DNA from: an uncultured Lachnospiraceae bacterium
GTDB lineage: Bacteria; Bacillota; Clostridia; Lachnospirales; Lachnospiraceae
Direction of reading: 5' to 3'
Length of the DNA: 64,000 nucleotides
Assembly: GCA_944384025.1 (NCBI GenBank)
Contig: CALWRS010000006.1
Location: forward strand, 46,202 to 110,201
The notes under the pieces were generated by a model, which did no database searches, had not been told where the DNA came from, and worked only from the letters and a program-made list of their open reading frames with translations. The position numbers and the translations under genes are program-made. Within the stretch, counting starts at the first letter, position 1. The number at the start of each line of letters is the position of its first letter. This document shows positions 16,627 through 25,071 of this stretch, piece by piece.

Positions 16627-19197
16627 ATGAAAGTCAGATATCGAATTGTTATATTGAGTGTTGTCTTTTTGGCAGCGCTGTTTTACTTCTACCAAAAGGT
16701 GCCAGAGCACACGTATTTAGCGGAGCAAAAAACAGTTTCCGCTGCGTCTGCGACGCTGCCGGTCGTCTCTTTTTGCGTGGACGGCGCAGAGCTGAATCAA
16801 ACGCTTGGGTATACGTTTCAGCCGGAAGAAGCGCTGCTTCGCCAAACGATTACGCCGGTGATGTCCGACCTGCGGTTTCAGGTGCTGATTGACCAAAAAG
16901 AAAGCATTGTAAAGCGCTTAGTTTGTACGGTTATGGAAGTCTCCAGCGGTTTTGTCGTGGAAGAGACGGAGATTATGGCGCTTAAAGCGCAGGACGACGG
17001 CAGAGTTCTCGCCTCGGTTATTTTGACCGGAAATTATGCCCGCAACGTAGAATATACGATGCGGATTACGCTTACGACAAACGAGGGACGAAGCATTTAC
17101 TACTACACGCGGCTTTTGGTGACGGACGATTCTTCGCTTGCGCAAAAGCTCTCCTTTGCCATGCTCTTTCACAACAGCGTTCTTGATGAGGACGCGAAGT
17201 TTGCTATGGAGAAGTACTTAGAAACTTCGGCCACGAGCACCGGGCAGGATTATTCGCTTGTTACGCTCTCTGACAGCATCGAAGTAGTAGGCTACGGGGA
17301 GATGCGGCCGGTTCAGGTTGCGTGCGCGGTTCCATCGGTGACGGAGTACAACGAAAAGTATTTAAGCGTAACGCTTGATTTCTGGCTGGAAATCGTAACT
17401 GGCGACGCAAGAGAATCGTACTGGGCAAGAGAAGAGTACCGGTATTTTAGCGAGGGCGAAAAAAACATCCTCTATAACTACAAAAGAACGCTAAACGCCC
17501 GCTTTGACGGGACGCTTGTAAGCATTAACAAAAATCAGATCAAGCTTGGCCTTACGACCGAGACGAAGCTGAATTATTTGTTAAGCGAAAACGAAGATTA
17601 CCTGCTTTTTGTGCGCGACGGCGCGCTTTGGCAGTACGATATGAACACCAATACAATGGTTCGCGTCTTTGGGTTTTACAAAGAGGGGATGGATTATGCG
17701 CGCTACGATAACCGCGAGCACGATTTCAAGCTGATTTCGCTTGACGACGAAGGAAACGCCGACTTCGTCTTTTACGGCTACATTACCCGCGGAGAGTACG
17801 AAGGCCGCGTAGGGATTTTGTATTACCGTTATTATGCGAAAGAGCACCGTTTGGAGGAAATGATGTTTGTCCCCGTCAGCGTGCCTTACGAAATTCTAAA
17901 AGAAGAATTCGGCGAGTTTGTTTATCGAAACGAGTACGACGAGTTTTATTTTTCACTCTACGATACGTTATATCTGTACCGGACGCTTGTGAACGACTTC
18001 TCCGTTGTGACGGATCAGTTTTCGGGCGAATGGGTGCATTTCCCGGAAGAGAGCTTGCTTGTATATCCGGAGACGTCGGAGGATGCTTCCAATTCGGCGC
18101 TTGTATTTTACGATTTGGAAAATCGCGCGGCAACGAAAAAAGAAGCGAAAGGCGCAGAGCGGATTCTTCTTCTTGGAACAATTGACAACCGGATTGTGTA
18201 CGGACTGGCAAAAGAAGAAGACATTACGTTTTACGAGAACGGGACAGACTGCGTTCCCATGTACGCGCTGTTTATCGAGGAGCTAAGCGGAGAAATTGTA
18301 AAAGAGTATTCCAGCGAAGGGCAATACATTGCCTCTGCAGCGGTTGAGGGCAACGTTATATCCATTAAGCTTTGTAAAAAAACAGGAACCGCTCTCGTAA
18401 CTGTTACGGAAGACGGCGCAGAGCGCAGCTGGGAGCGTCCGCTGTACGAAGAAGCCGGAGACGATATTATTTTAAATATTAAGGAAAATGCGACGGAGCA
18501 TATTACAATTACAAGCCGGACGACGGATTTGATGCATAAGGAGTATTATCTGTCGCTTCCTTCCGGCTATCAGCTAGAGAGAATCCCTAAAAGCGCAGAA
18601 ACCATTTTCACTGTTTTAACGGACAATACGGTTGTGCGGGTAGATAACTGGCTAAAGCCGCGCTATTACACGGTCGCATACGGGCATGTGCTGCTTGCAA
18701 GCGAGAGTCTGGGCGCTTGCATTGCGGCGGCGGACGCGGCGCTTGGAACTGTTTACAGTGGGAATGGAACGGTTGTATGGATGCGCGGAACGAAGGCAAA
18801 CGCAGCTTCTCTTGTTAATTTTAAAAGGACATACGCGTCCGAAAATTTAAGTCCGGAGCAGGCGGTTTTGCAAATGTTTTTCGACTACAAAGGAGCGTCC
18901 GTTTCGGGAAGTGAATGCAACTTAAACGAAAAAGCGCTTCTTACGTGGCTTTTGGAAAAAACGTCGGGGACGCCGGTTTGCTTGTCCGGAGTAACGCTTG
19001 CGCAGGCATTGGCATTTGTCTCGGAACAAATTCCGGTGGCGGTTAGAAACGACGATTCTATTTTCGTTTTGACCGGCTATTCCTCCAGCTTAGTAACCTA
19101 CGTAGATCCGGCGCGGGGAAAGACGTTTACGGTCTCTTTGGAAGAATTTGCCGCCGCGCTTGAGCGGGGCGCAGTTTATTACACCTACCTCAAATAG
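16627..19197 (+). CDS. Large membrane-anchored extracellular protein with C-terminal degenerate C39-like domain
   Basis: 856 residues, no named function recognised. An N-terminal signal anchor (about residues 5-23, IVILSVVFLAALFYFYQ) is followed by a long extracellular part rich in beta strands, with repeated segments such as LLFVRDGALWQYDMNTNTMV that look propeller-like. The last 110 residues (from about PEQAVLQMFFDYKG, through CLSGVTLAQALAFVSEQIPV, to TYVDPARGKTFTVSLEEF) resemble the fold of C39-like cysteine peptidases, but the His expected before the GY motif is replaced (SIFVLTGYSSS), so it is probably not an active peptidase. It stands alone with its own promoter, divergent from the 157-residue gene. 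Confidence 0.7.
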   Translation: MKVRYRIVILSVVFLAALFYFYQKVPEHTYLAEQKTVSAASATLPVVSFCVDGAELNQTLGYTFQPEEALLRQTITPVMSDLRFQVLIDQKESIVKRLVCTVMEVSSGFVVEETEIMALKAQDDGRVLASVILTGNYARNVEYTMRITLTTNEGRSIYYYTRLLVTDDSSLAQKLSFAMLFHNSVLDEDAKFAMEKYLETSATSTGQDYSLVTLSDSIEVVGYGEMRPVQVACAVPSVTEYNEKYLSVTLDFWLEIVTGDARESYWAREEYRYFSEGEKNILYNYKRTLNARFDGTLVSINKNQIKLGLTTETKLNYLLSENEDYLLFVRDGALWQYDMNTNTMVRVFGFYKEGMDYARYDNREHDFKLISLDDEGNADFVFYGYITRGEYEGRVGILYYRYYAKEHRLEEMMFVPVSVPYEILKEEFGEFVYRNEYDEFYFSLYDTLYLYRTLVNDFSVVTDQFSGEWVHFPEESLLVYPETSEDASNSALVFYDLENRAATKKEAKGAERILLLGTIDNRIVYGLAKEEDITFYENGTDCVPMYALFIEELSGEIVKEYSSEGQYIASAAVEGNVISIKLCKKTGTALVTVTEDGAERSWERPLYEEAGDDIILNIKENATEHITITSRTTDLMHKEYYLSLPSGYQLERIPKSAETIFTVLTDNTVVRVDNWLKPRYYTVAYGHVLLASESLGACIAAADAALGTVYSGNGTVVWMRGTKANAASLVNFKRTYASENLSPEQAVLQMFFDYKGASVSGSECNLNEKALLTWLLEKTSGTPVCLSGVTLAQALAFVSEQIPVAVRNDDSIFVLTGYSSSLVTYVDPARGKTFTVSLEEFAAALERGAVYYTYLK

Positions 19198-19221
19198 CGC
19201 GCGTGATTTGAGAAAAAACGC

Positions 19222-19250
19222 TTGACAGAAGAAATGGAAGGTGCTAGAAT
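19222..19250 (+). promoter_or_regulatory. tRNA-Leu promoter
   Basis: Consensus -35 TTGACA (19222-19227), 17-bp spacer, -10 TAGAAT (19245-19250), 12 bp before the tRNA. Confidence 0.88.
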
Positions 19251-19261
19251 TACCCTTGCTT

Positions 19262-19345
19262 GCAGTCGTGGCGGAATTGGCATACGCGCATGATTCAGGT
19301 TCATGTCCATGTAGGTGGGTGTGGGTTCAAGTCCCATCGACTGCA
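19262..19345 (+). tRNA. tRNA-Leu (anticodon CAG)
   Basis: 84-nt class II tRNA. Acceptor GCAGTCG pairs with CGACTGC, the discriminator is A. The anticodon stem CATGA/TCATG encloses loop TTCAGGT, giving anticodon CAG for codon CUG. A long variable arm (15 nt) and TTCAAGT T-loop are present; no encoded CCA. Confidence 0.95.
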
Positions 19346-19350
19346 TTGCA

Positions 19351-19384
19351 AGGGGTTCTGATTTTTTTCAGAATCCCTTTTTTT
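19351..19384 (+). terminator. Terminator after tRNA-Leu
   Basis: AGGGGTTCTG (19351-19360) pairs with CAGAATCCCT (19369-19378), one G-U pair, T-rich loop, followed by a T-run to 19384. The next coding gene starts only 30 bp further on. Confidence 0.82.
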
Positions 19385-19414
19385 GTAGAGGGAGCCAAAA
19401 GAGGCAGGGTACAA

Positions 19415-20218
19415 ATGAAAAACAAAATTCTTTTTATTATATTTCCGCTTTCACAGGCGCTTATGGTTGCCGGATGCTGGATTGCAGTTGGACATTTAAA
19501 TGTGCAAGGGTTTTTATGTATTGCCTTTGCACTCGCCTCGGATGCGATTGTATTTCGGATTATGAAAAGCGCGTCCCAAAAAGAGGAAGTAGATAAAAAA
19601 GTTCGGGAAATGCGCTACTTGTACGAGTTGGAAGAGCTGAATAACCGCCTTGTGAACGAAAAGCAGGAAGAGCTTTTGCAGATGCGAAATATGCTATCTG
19701 AGGAGTTTCGGCGCGTAGAGCAGCGGCTTCGCACGAAAGGAAGAGAAGGCGCAGACGGAGAAATTGCAAAGTTTCGCGAAATGCTTGAGCGCACAAGACC
19801 GGATTTGTACACGGCAAATCACGTCGTAAACGCGATTCTTGCGGAGAAGCAAAAGCTCTGCCAGGCGCAATACGGCTTTTCTCTGACGGTGGATATGCAA
19901 GTGCCGGTGGAAGTGGCGCTCGACCCGATGCATTTGTGCAGCATTTTTTCCAACATTATTGACAACGCCTGCGAAGCTGTGGCGGATTTTCCGAAAGAGG
20001 AACGTTATATTCGGCTGTTTGCACGGATGAAAGGAAATTATCTGGTCATAGAGGCGAAAAATCCCGCCCGCAAGGAACACGTTGTGCGGGAGAGACGCGG
20101 CGGAAGAGGTTACGGAACAAAAATCTTAAATGACATTGCAGAAAAGTACGACGGAGAACTGCGAAGCGAATACAGTGGGGGAATTTACGCAGTTTCGCTT
20201 GTAGTTAAAGCGCTGTAA
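19415..20218 (+). CDS. AgrC-like GHKL ATPase protein with Asn at the phospho-acceptor position
   Basis: 267 residues. Two hydrophobic segments (about 4-25 and 31-48), a coiled coil (55-110), then a DHp/GHKL region of the HPK10 (AgrC) class: RPDLYTANHVVNAILAEKQK (X-region), the N-box IFSNIIDNACEAVADF (180-195) and the G-box GGRGYGTKIL (229-238). Where AgrC kinases have the RHD phospho-acceptor box this protein has QMRNMLSEEF, with Asn92 in place of His. It therefore looks able to bind ATP but not to autophosphorylate on its own helix. The two sensor proteins downstream have the His box but no ATPase. Start at ATG 19415; a longer frame upstream runs through the tRNA and is not real. Confidence 0.82.
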   Translation: MKNKILFIIFPLSQALMVAGCWIAVGHLNVQGFLCIAFALASDAIVFRIMKSASQKEEVDKKVREMRYLYELEELNNRLVNEKQEELLQMRNMLSEEFRRVEQRLRTKGREGADGEIAKFREMLERTRPDLYTANHVVNAILAEKQKLCQAQYGFSLTVDMQVPVEVALDPMHLCSIFSNIIDNACEAVADFPKEERYIRLFARMKGNYLVIEAKNPARKEHVVRERRGGRGYGTKILNDIAEKYDGELRSEYSGGIYAVSLVVKAL

Positions 20219-20230
20219 GGGAGGATAACG

Positions 20231-20932
20231 ATGCGGGTTGCGGTATGTGATGATCTTAAAGAGTCCTTAAAGGAGACAGAAAATCTTTTAAGGGAGTTGG
20301 ACTACGTCTCGGAATACAAGCTTTATCATAACCTGGATACGTTTTTAGAAGCGGTTTCGGCGGGAGAGAGATACGACGTAGTTTTGATGGATATTTGCTG
20401 GAAGAGCAGCCAAACCGGAATTGACGCGGTGGAGAGGCTTAGCGAAAAAACAAAGGTTATTTTCGTTACTGCGTACCCGCTTACATACGTCGAATCGGTT
20501 TACGGCAAGGAATTTACGCCCAGCGGCTTTTTAATGAAGCCGGTCAAACGGGAGTCTTTTCAAGCGCAGATGGACAAAGTGTATCGGCAGCTTGCGCAAG
20601 GAAAACAAGCATTGTGCGTGTCAATTCATTCCAAAAGCGTGCAAATTCCATATCTGGATGTTTGCTATTTGGAATCGCAGCTGCATAAAGTCGATATCAA
20701 CTTGTGCTCCGGAAAGAAGTATACGGTAACGTCAAGTATGCGGGAGATGAAGACGCGCCTGACGCAGGAATTTGTGACGATCCATCAGTCGTACGTTGTT
20801 AATCTGGCGCACGTTCGGGAAATCGGAAAGCGCGAATGCGTTATGGCAAGTGGGAAAACGCTTCCGCTTAGCAAAACATATGCGTCCTCTGCAAAGACCG
20901 CGTTTATGAATTTTTTGCGCAGGGAGGCGTAG
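20231..20932 (+). CDS. LytTR-family response regulator (AgrA-like)
   Basis: 233 residues. N-terminal receiver domain with acidic pocket CDD (6-8) and phosphorylation site Asp54 in VVLMDICWKSS; K-containing FLMKPVKRESF. C-terminal LytTR DNA-binding domain (about 125-230), with YLESQLHKVDINL and FVTIHQSYVVNLAHVREI, which binds direct-repeat operators. It lies 12 bp after the GHKL ATPase gene and 18 bp before the first sensor gene and is the evident output protein of the operon. Confidence 0.92.
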   Translation: MRVAVCDDLKESLKETENLLRELDYVSEYKLYHNLDTFLEAVSAGERYDVVLMDICWKSSQTGIDAVERLSEKTKVIFVTAYPLTYVESVYGKEFTPSGFLMKPVKRESFQAQMDKVYRQLAQGKQALCVSIHSKSVQIPYLDVCYLESQLHKVDINLCSGKKYTVTSSMREMKTRLTQEFVTIHQSYVVNLAHVREIGKRECVMASGKTLPLSKTYASSAKTAFMNFLRREA

Positions 20933-20950
20933 CGAAAGGGAGGGCAGGAG

Positions 20951-21775
20951 ATGAACATACTGCTTTCGCAAACGAGCGTTTTACTGGATACGCTTTTATT
21001 TACGAAAACGAGCGACATTTTGCTGGAGCGCAGGCTGGCAAAGCCGCAGGCGCGCATTGTCATTTTGCTGTTTTCGCTGTTTGCCCTTGTGAAAAATATG
21101 CTGACGTATAAGGTGGGTTTTCCGCTTACACGCCTTTTTATTGTGCTTGCGTGGCTGTTTACAGTGCTTTCGCTTGTTCTCGTATATAAAGGGACGCTGT
21201 TTCGGTACTTATTCGCCTTAGGCATGCACGCGACTTTTTCCGGATTGCTTTCGATGATTGCGGTATTTGCTACCGGTCTTCGCTATCCCAACTACGATAT
21301 GCTTGACGTTAACAGTGAAGGGACGAGCTTTTCCTTCCTGCTCTTTCTTTTGCTCCGGGGCATAACGGTTATGGCAATTGTCAAAATTAACCAAAAGGTT
21401 CGGGGGCTTTTGGAAGAATACAGCGGCGAGGGGAAAGGAATCCTTATCTTGTTTATATCCAATGTCACATGTATTTTCCTCCTGATTGAGACGCAGGGAA
21501 AAGACAGCTTTTTCGGTCTATTGGGATGCGCGGCAGGAGTTGCAGGCGCTTTGTACGCCGTTTTTCTTTTTTGCAGGGATGCGGAACGTCTTCGGGAAGA
21601 AAAGCGTCTAAGAGAGTACCGCCTTATGTATGAAAACGAGCGAATCCGGTACGAGCAGATAAAAGAAAAAGGAAGGGAAGCAGCGCAGCTGCGGCACGAT
21701 TTTGCGAATCAGATGCTTGCCCTGCAAAATTTATATGAGCAGGAGCGCATAAGCGCAGGGGAGGAGACATGCTAA
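20951..21775 (+). CDS. AgrC-like membrane sensor with His box but no ATPase domain (sensor 1)
   Basis: 274 residues. About six membrane segments (for example RLFIVLAWLFTVLSLVLVY, and GILILFISNVTCIFLLIE) followed by a charged coiled coil (from about 210) and the phospho-acceptor box QLRHDFANQMLALQNL with His249. It ends 25 residues later, with no N- or G-box. A normal AgrC continues with about 150 residues of DHp helix 2 and GHKL domain. The stop is not a recent frameshift, because the next gene begins in a 7-nt overlap with its own different membrane domain. Infer that it is phosphorylated in trans by the 19415 protein. Confidence 0.78.
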   Translation: MNILLSQTSVLLDTLLFTKTSDILLERRLAKPQARIVILLFSLFALVKNMLTYKVGFPLTRLFIVLAWLFTVLSLVLVYKGTLFRYLFALGMHATFSGLLSMIAVFATGLRYPNYDMLDVNSEGTSFSFLLFLLLRGITVMAIVKINQKVRGLLEEYSGEGKGILILFISNVTCIFLLIETQGKDSFFGLLGCAAGVAGALYAVFLFCRDAERLREEKRLREYRLMYENERIRYEQIKEKGREAAQLRHDFANQMLALQNLYEQERISAGEETC

Positions 21776-22578
21776 AGGAAATTTATCCCATGGTTGGGAT
21801 GTGGATGTTAGATATATACTTTTTGCTTCGAACGGCAGAAATCCTAGCGCAGCCGCAATCTTTTAAAGGGACAAAACCGAGGCTGCAAAGAATTTTTTTT
21901 GTTTTGCTTGTCGCCGCTGTAAAGCTTGCGACCTTGCAGTATATTACCAAGGAGTTTGTCGTGGCGGTAAGCATTTTGATGGTGTTTCTGACATATTTCC
22001 TTTTGGCGCTTTATCTAAAGAAAAAGTGGCTTTACGCGCTTTTTGCCCTTTTGTTTTATGCAGCAACGGCAGGCGCCGGTGAAAATCTGGCTTTGGTTGC
22101 CGCGCGTCTTGCAGACCCGCAGTTTGACCCTTACGTGCGTTCTTATCCTGAAGATTTGATTATTATCAGCATCTACCTTTGCCTTTTTTCCCTGCGCCAG
22201 CTTGTTACGATTGTGCTGTTTAAGAAGCTGCGCAGAAGGGGAGGCGTATCTTACGAATTGCAAGGCCTGCTCATTACCGTATATTTTCTGTCAAATCTGA
22301 TTCTCCATTACAACTTTCTTAGCATTCAGCTTGTCGCACCGCCGATTACTTGTCTGGGCGGTTTGATTGGAGCGCTTGGGACGATGCTTTCGGGCTATTG
22401 GCTGTATCAAGACGGCGAGCGGAGAAAAACAGAGAAAGAGCTTTTGGAGTTGGAGCAAATGTACGCGCTGGAGCGCGAAAAGTACGAAAAGCTCAAAGAG
22501 AAGGAAGAACAGATGGCGCAAATCCGGCACGACTACGCAAACCAGATGCTTGTGCTGGAGCGAATGCAAAATACATAA
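21769..22578 (+). CDS. AgrC-like membrane sensor with His box but no ATPase domain (sensor 2)
   Basis: 269 residues, same plan as sensor 1 but divergent in the membrane part: about seven hydrophobic segments (for example FVVAVSILMVFLTYFLLALY), a coiled coil rich in Glu/Lys (about 215-250) and QIRHDYANQMLVLERM with His254. It ends 15 residues after the His. None of the downstream frames continue into a GHKL domain. Start overlaps sensor 1 by 7 nt, so translation is coupled. Two non-identical sensors with the same truncation argue for a designed split rather than decay. Confidence 0.78.
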   Translation: MLKEIYPMVGMWMLDIYFLLRTAEILAQPQSFKGTKPRLQRIFFVLLVAAVKLATLQYITKEFVVAVSILMVFLTYFLLALYLKKKWLYALFALLFYAATAGAGENLALVAARLADPQFDPYVRSYPEDLIIISIYLCLFSLRQLVTIVLFKKLRRRGGVSYELQGLLITVYFLSNLILHYNFLSIQLVAPPITCLGGLIGALGTMLSGYWLYQDGERRKTEKELLELEQMYALEREKYEKLKEKEEQMAQIRHDYANQMLVLERMQNT

Positions 22579-22801
22579 CCAAGTATGCAGAAACCGGGGC
22601 TGATTATGCGGCAGGGCTTTTTTATTTCGACAATGTGTGCTAGAGTAAGCGTCAGAGAGCTTACCGGACACAGAGAACAAAGGCAAGCGTCTCGCTTAGT
22701 TTTGTTGGTTATTTCGTTTCAATTTGTTCAGCAAAGCTCCGGGACATCGAGCATCCCTAAACGCTTTCACTCCCGGAAGTCTTTGCCTTGGATAGCTGCA
22801 A
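22579..22801. other. Non-coding stretch after the split-kinase operon
   Basis: No convincing gene on either strand. Short open frames lack ribosome binding sites and family resemblance. I looked for an agrD-like signal-peptide gene and saw none. The stretch ends in the operon terminator at 22802. Confidence 0.5.
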
Positions 22802-22850
22802 GAAGAGAGGCAGGTCTGTTGTTTTAGCAGATCTGCCTCTCTTCATTTTT
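22802..22850 (+). terminator. Terminator of the split-kinase operon
   Basis: 16-bp stem GAAGAGAGGCAG... (22802-22817) with its complement (22829-22844), one G-U pair, then ATTTTT. Confidence 0.88.
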
Positions 22851-22852
22851 GC

Positions 22853-22890
22853 AAAAAACAGGCGTATGCAAAAAGGTTTGCATACGCCTG
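22853..22890 (-). terminator. Terminator of pckA
   Basis: 14-bp perfect stem (22859-22872 with 22877-22890), loop AAGG; on the minus strand it is followed by six T (22853-22858). It lies 20 bp beyond the pckA stop and back to back with the plus-strand terminator. Confidence 0.92.
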
Positions 22891-22910
22891 TCAGGCTCGT
22901 TATTCGAAAA

Positions 22911-24515
22911 TTACTTCTGCGGACCTGCTGCAACAAGCGCTTTTCCGGCTTCGTTAGTTTCGTACTTAGCAAAGTTCTTTACAAATCTGTCTGCAAGATC
23001 TTTTGCCTTTACTTCCCACTCGGAAGCGTCTGCGTAGGTGTCGCGAGGATCAAGAATCTTCGGATCTACGCCCGGAAGCTCGGTAGGAACTTCGAAGTTG
23101 AAGTAAGGAATCTTCTTGGTCGGAGCGCTTAAGATATCGCCGTTTAAGATAGCGTCGATAATGCCGCGGGTATCTTTAATGGAGATACGCTTGCCTGTTC
23201 CGTTCCAGCCGGTGTTTACAAGGTACGCCTTAGCACCGCTCTTTTCCATCTTCTTAACAAGTTCTTCTGCGTACTTGGTCGGATGCAGCTCAAGGAAAGC
23301 CTGTCCGAAGCATGCGGAGAAGGTAGGAGTCGGCTCGGTAATACCACGCTCTGTACCGGCAAGCTTAGCGGTAAAGCCGGACAGGAAGTAGTACTGGGTC
23401 TGCTCCGGAGTAAGAACGGATACCGGAGGAAGTACGCCAAATGCGTCTGCGGACAGGAAGATTACGTTCTTTGCTGCCGGTGCAGAGGAAACCGGACGTA
23501 CAATGTTGTCGATGTGGTTAATCGGGTAAGATACGCGGGTGTTCTCGGTTACGCTCTTGTCAGCGAAATCGATCTTGCCGTTTTCGTCAAGCGTTACGTT
23601 TTCAAGCAAAGCGTCGCGCTTGATAGCGTTGTAAATATCCGGCTCGGATTCTTTGTCAAGGTTGATAACCTTTGCGTAGCAGCCGCCCTCGAAGTTGAAA
23701 ACGCCGTTGTCGTCCCAGCCGTGCTCGTCGTCGCCAATCAAAAGACGCTTCGGATCGGTGGAAAGGGTTGTCTTACCGGTACCGGAAAGTCCGAAGAAGA
23801 TAGCGGTGTTTTCGCCGTTCATGTCGGTGTTTGCGGAGCAGTGCATGGAAGCAATGCCCTTAAGCGGCAGGTAGTAGTTCATCATGGAGAACATACCCTT
23901 CTTCATTTCGCCGCCGTACCAAGTGTTAATAATAACCTGCTCACGGCTGGTGATGTTGAAGGCAACGCAGGTCTCAGAGTTCAGACCAAGCTCTTTGTAG
24001 TTTTCCACCTTTGCCTTAGATGCGTTGTATACGATGAAGTCCGGCTCGAAGCTCTCAAGCTCTTCTGCGGAAGGCGCGATGAACATGTTCTTAATAAAGT
24101 GTGCCTGCCAAGCTACTTCAACGATAAAACGAACTGCCATACGAGTGTCTTTGTTTGCGCCGCAGAAAGCGTCAACAACAAACAGTCTCTTATTGGAAAG
24201 CTCTTTCTTTGCGAGTTCCTTTACAACTTCCCAAGTCGCTTCGGTCATCGGGTGGTTGTCGTTCTTATAAGAATCGGAAGTCCACCATACCGTGTCCTTG
24301 GAGTTCTCGTCCATAACGATATACTTGTCTTTCGGGGAACGGCCCGTGTAAACGCCGGTCATTACGTTTACTGCGCCAAGCTCGCTGACCTGACCTTTTT
24401 CGTATCCTTCAAGGCCCGGCTTTGTCTCTTCTTCGAACAGCATCTCGTAAGAAGGGTTGCGAACAATCTCGGTAGTTCCGGTAATGCCATACTTGGTCAA
24501 ATTAAGTTCTGCCAT
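22911..24515 (-). CDS. pckA: Phosphoenolpyruvate carboxykinase (ATP)
   Basis: 534 residues, full length. In fermenting anaerobes it can run either as gluconeogenic oxaloacetate to PEP or in the CO2-fixing direction that yields ATP. Motifs: the substrate-binding [15 protein letters not shown], the kinase-1a P-loop [13 protein letters not shown], the metal site [20 protein letters not shown] and the adenine-site [17 protein letters not shown]. Single gene with its own promoter (24608-24636) and terminator. The start is preceded by AAAGAGGTAAAAC on the minus strand. Confidence 0.97.
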   Translation of the reverse strand: MAELNLTKYGITGTTEIVRNPSYEMLFEEETKPGLEGYEKGQVSELGAVNVMTGVYTGRSPKDKYIVMDENSKDTVWWTSDSYKNDNHPMTEATWEVVKELAKKELSNKRLFVVDAFCGANKDTRMAVRFIVEVAWQAHFIKNMFIAPSAEELESFEPDFIVYNASKAKVENYKELGLNSETCVAFNITSREQVIINTWYGGEMKKGMFSMMNYYLPLKGIASMHCSANTDMNGENTAIFFGLSGTGKTTLSTDPKRLLIGDDEHGWDDNGVFNFEGGCYAKVINLDKESEPDIYNAIKRDALLENVTLDENGKIDFADKSVTENTRVSYPINHIDNIVRPVSSAPAAKNVIFLSADAFGVLPPVSVLTPEQTQYYFLSGFTAKLAGTERGITEPTPTFSACFGQAFLELHPTKYAEELVKKMEKSGAKAYLVNTGWNGTGKRISIKDTRGIIDAILNGDILSAPTKKIPYFNFEVPTELPGVDPKILDPRDTYADASEWEVKAKDLADRFVKNFAKYETNEAGKALVAAGPQK

Positions 24516-24607
24516 TTTGTTTTACCTCTTTCTTTATCAAAATATTCCCGGAAAGTGACATGTAAAAGCCCGCAAAATAAGGCTGCAATTTCTTTCCAGC
24601 TTTCAGT

Positions 24608-24636
24608 ATCATAGCATATGCGCAAGACAAAAGCAA
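24608..24636 (-). promoter_or_regulatory. pckA promoter
   Basis: Minus strand -35 TTGCTT (24631-24636), 17-bp spacer, -10 TATGAT (24608-24613), giving a 5' leader of about 85 nt. Confidence 0.7.
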
Positions 24637-24675
24637 TAAAAATCCTCTGAATTTTTCAGAGGTGCCTTGAGAAAC

Positions 24676-24713
24676 AAAAAAGACTGCACGGCTTTTGCTG
24701 TGCAGTCTTTTTT
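24676..24713. terminator. Bidirectional terminator between pckA and the tRNA pair
   Basis: AAAAAAGACTGCAC (24676-24689) pairs with GTGCAGTCTTTTTT (24700-24713). Probably ends the minus-strand Pro-Thr tRNA transcript. Confidence 0.88.
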
Positions 24714-24760
24714 GGTTTTTATGAAAACTGTCAAGTTGCAACCCAAACGGGGCAACGCTC

Positions 24761-24833
<73 letters not shown>

Positions 24834-24868
24834 AAAAGAGCTTTTTCGGAAGTTACCGAAAAAGCAAG

Positions 24869-24942
24869 TCGAGGCGACGGGACTCGAACCCACGACCTCT
24901 GCGTCCCGAACGCAGCGCTCTACCAAACTGAGCCACGCCTCG
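24869..24942 (-). tRNA. tRNA-Pro (anticodon CGG)
   Basis: 74 nt. Acceptor CGAGGCG/CGCCTCG, discriminator A; anticodon stem CTGCG/CGCAG around TTCGGGA, anticodon CGG for codon CCG; T-arm GGTTCGAGTCC. The two tRNAs are separated by 35 bp with a small hairpin (24841-24864). Confidence 0.95.
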
Positions 24943-24976
24943 AAAAAAACGGACACGTTTTTTCCCGTGCTTGCCC

Positions 24977-25005
24977 ATTATGCAACAACCCAGAGAAAAA
25001 GTCAA
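24977..25005 (-). promoter_or_regulatory. Promoter of the tRNA-Pro/tRNA-Thr unit
   Basis: Minus strand -35 TTGACT (25000-25005), 17-bp spacer, -10 CATAAT (24977-24982). Confidence 0.8.
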
Positions 25006-25071
25006 GAAGAAATTATAAAAATTCTTCCAAAAGAGATCCTCTTCTTCCATATCGGCTGTGAAGCAGGAGCC

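Noticed and set aside
19241-19414. Upstream extension of the GHKL ATPase gene through the tRNA-Leu
   Set aside because: The frame reads through a clear tRNA and its terminator; the ATG at 19415 has a proper ribosome binding site.
22585-22827. Short plus-strand frame after sensor 2, considered as an agrD-like peptide or a continuation of the kinase
   Set aside because: No ribosome binding site, no AgrD features, no GHKL motifs, and it runs into the terminator stem.
23283-24614. 443-codon open frame antisense to pckA
   Set aside because: It is the mirror of the pckA coding frame; no ribosome binding site, no family resemblance, and the pckA reading is unambiguous.
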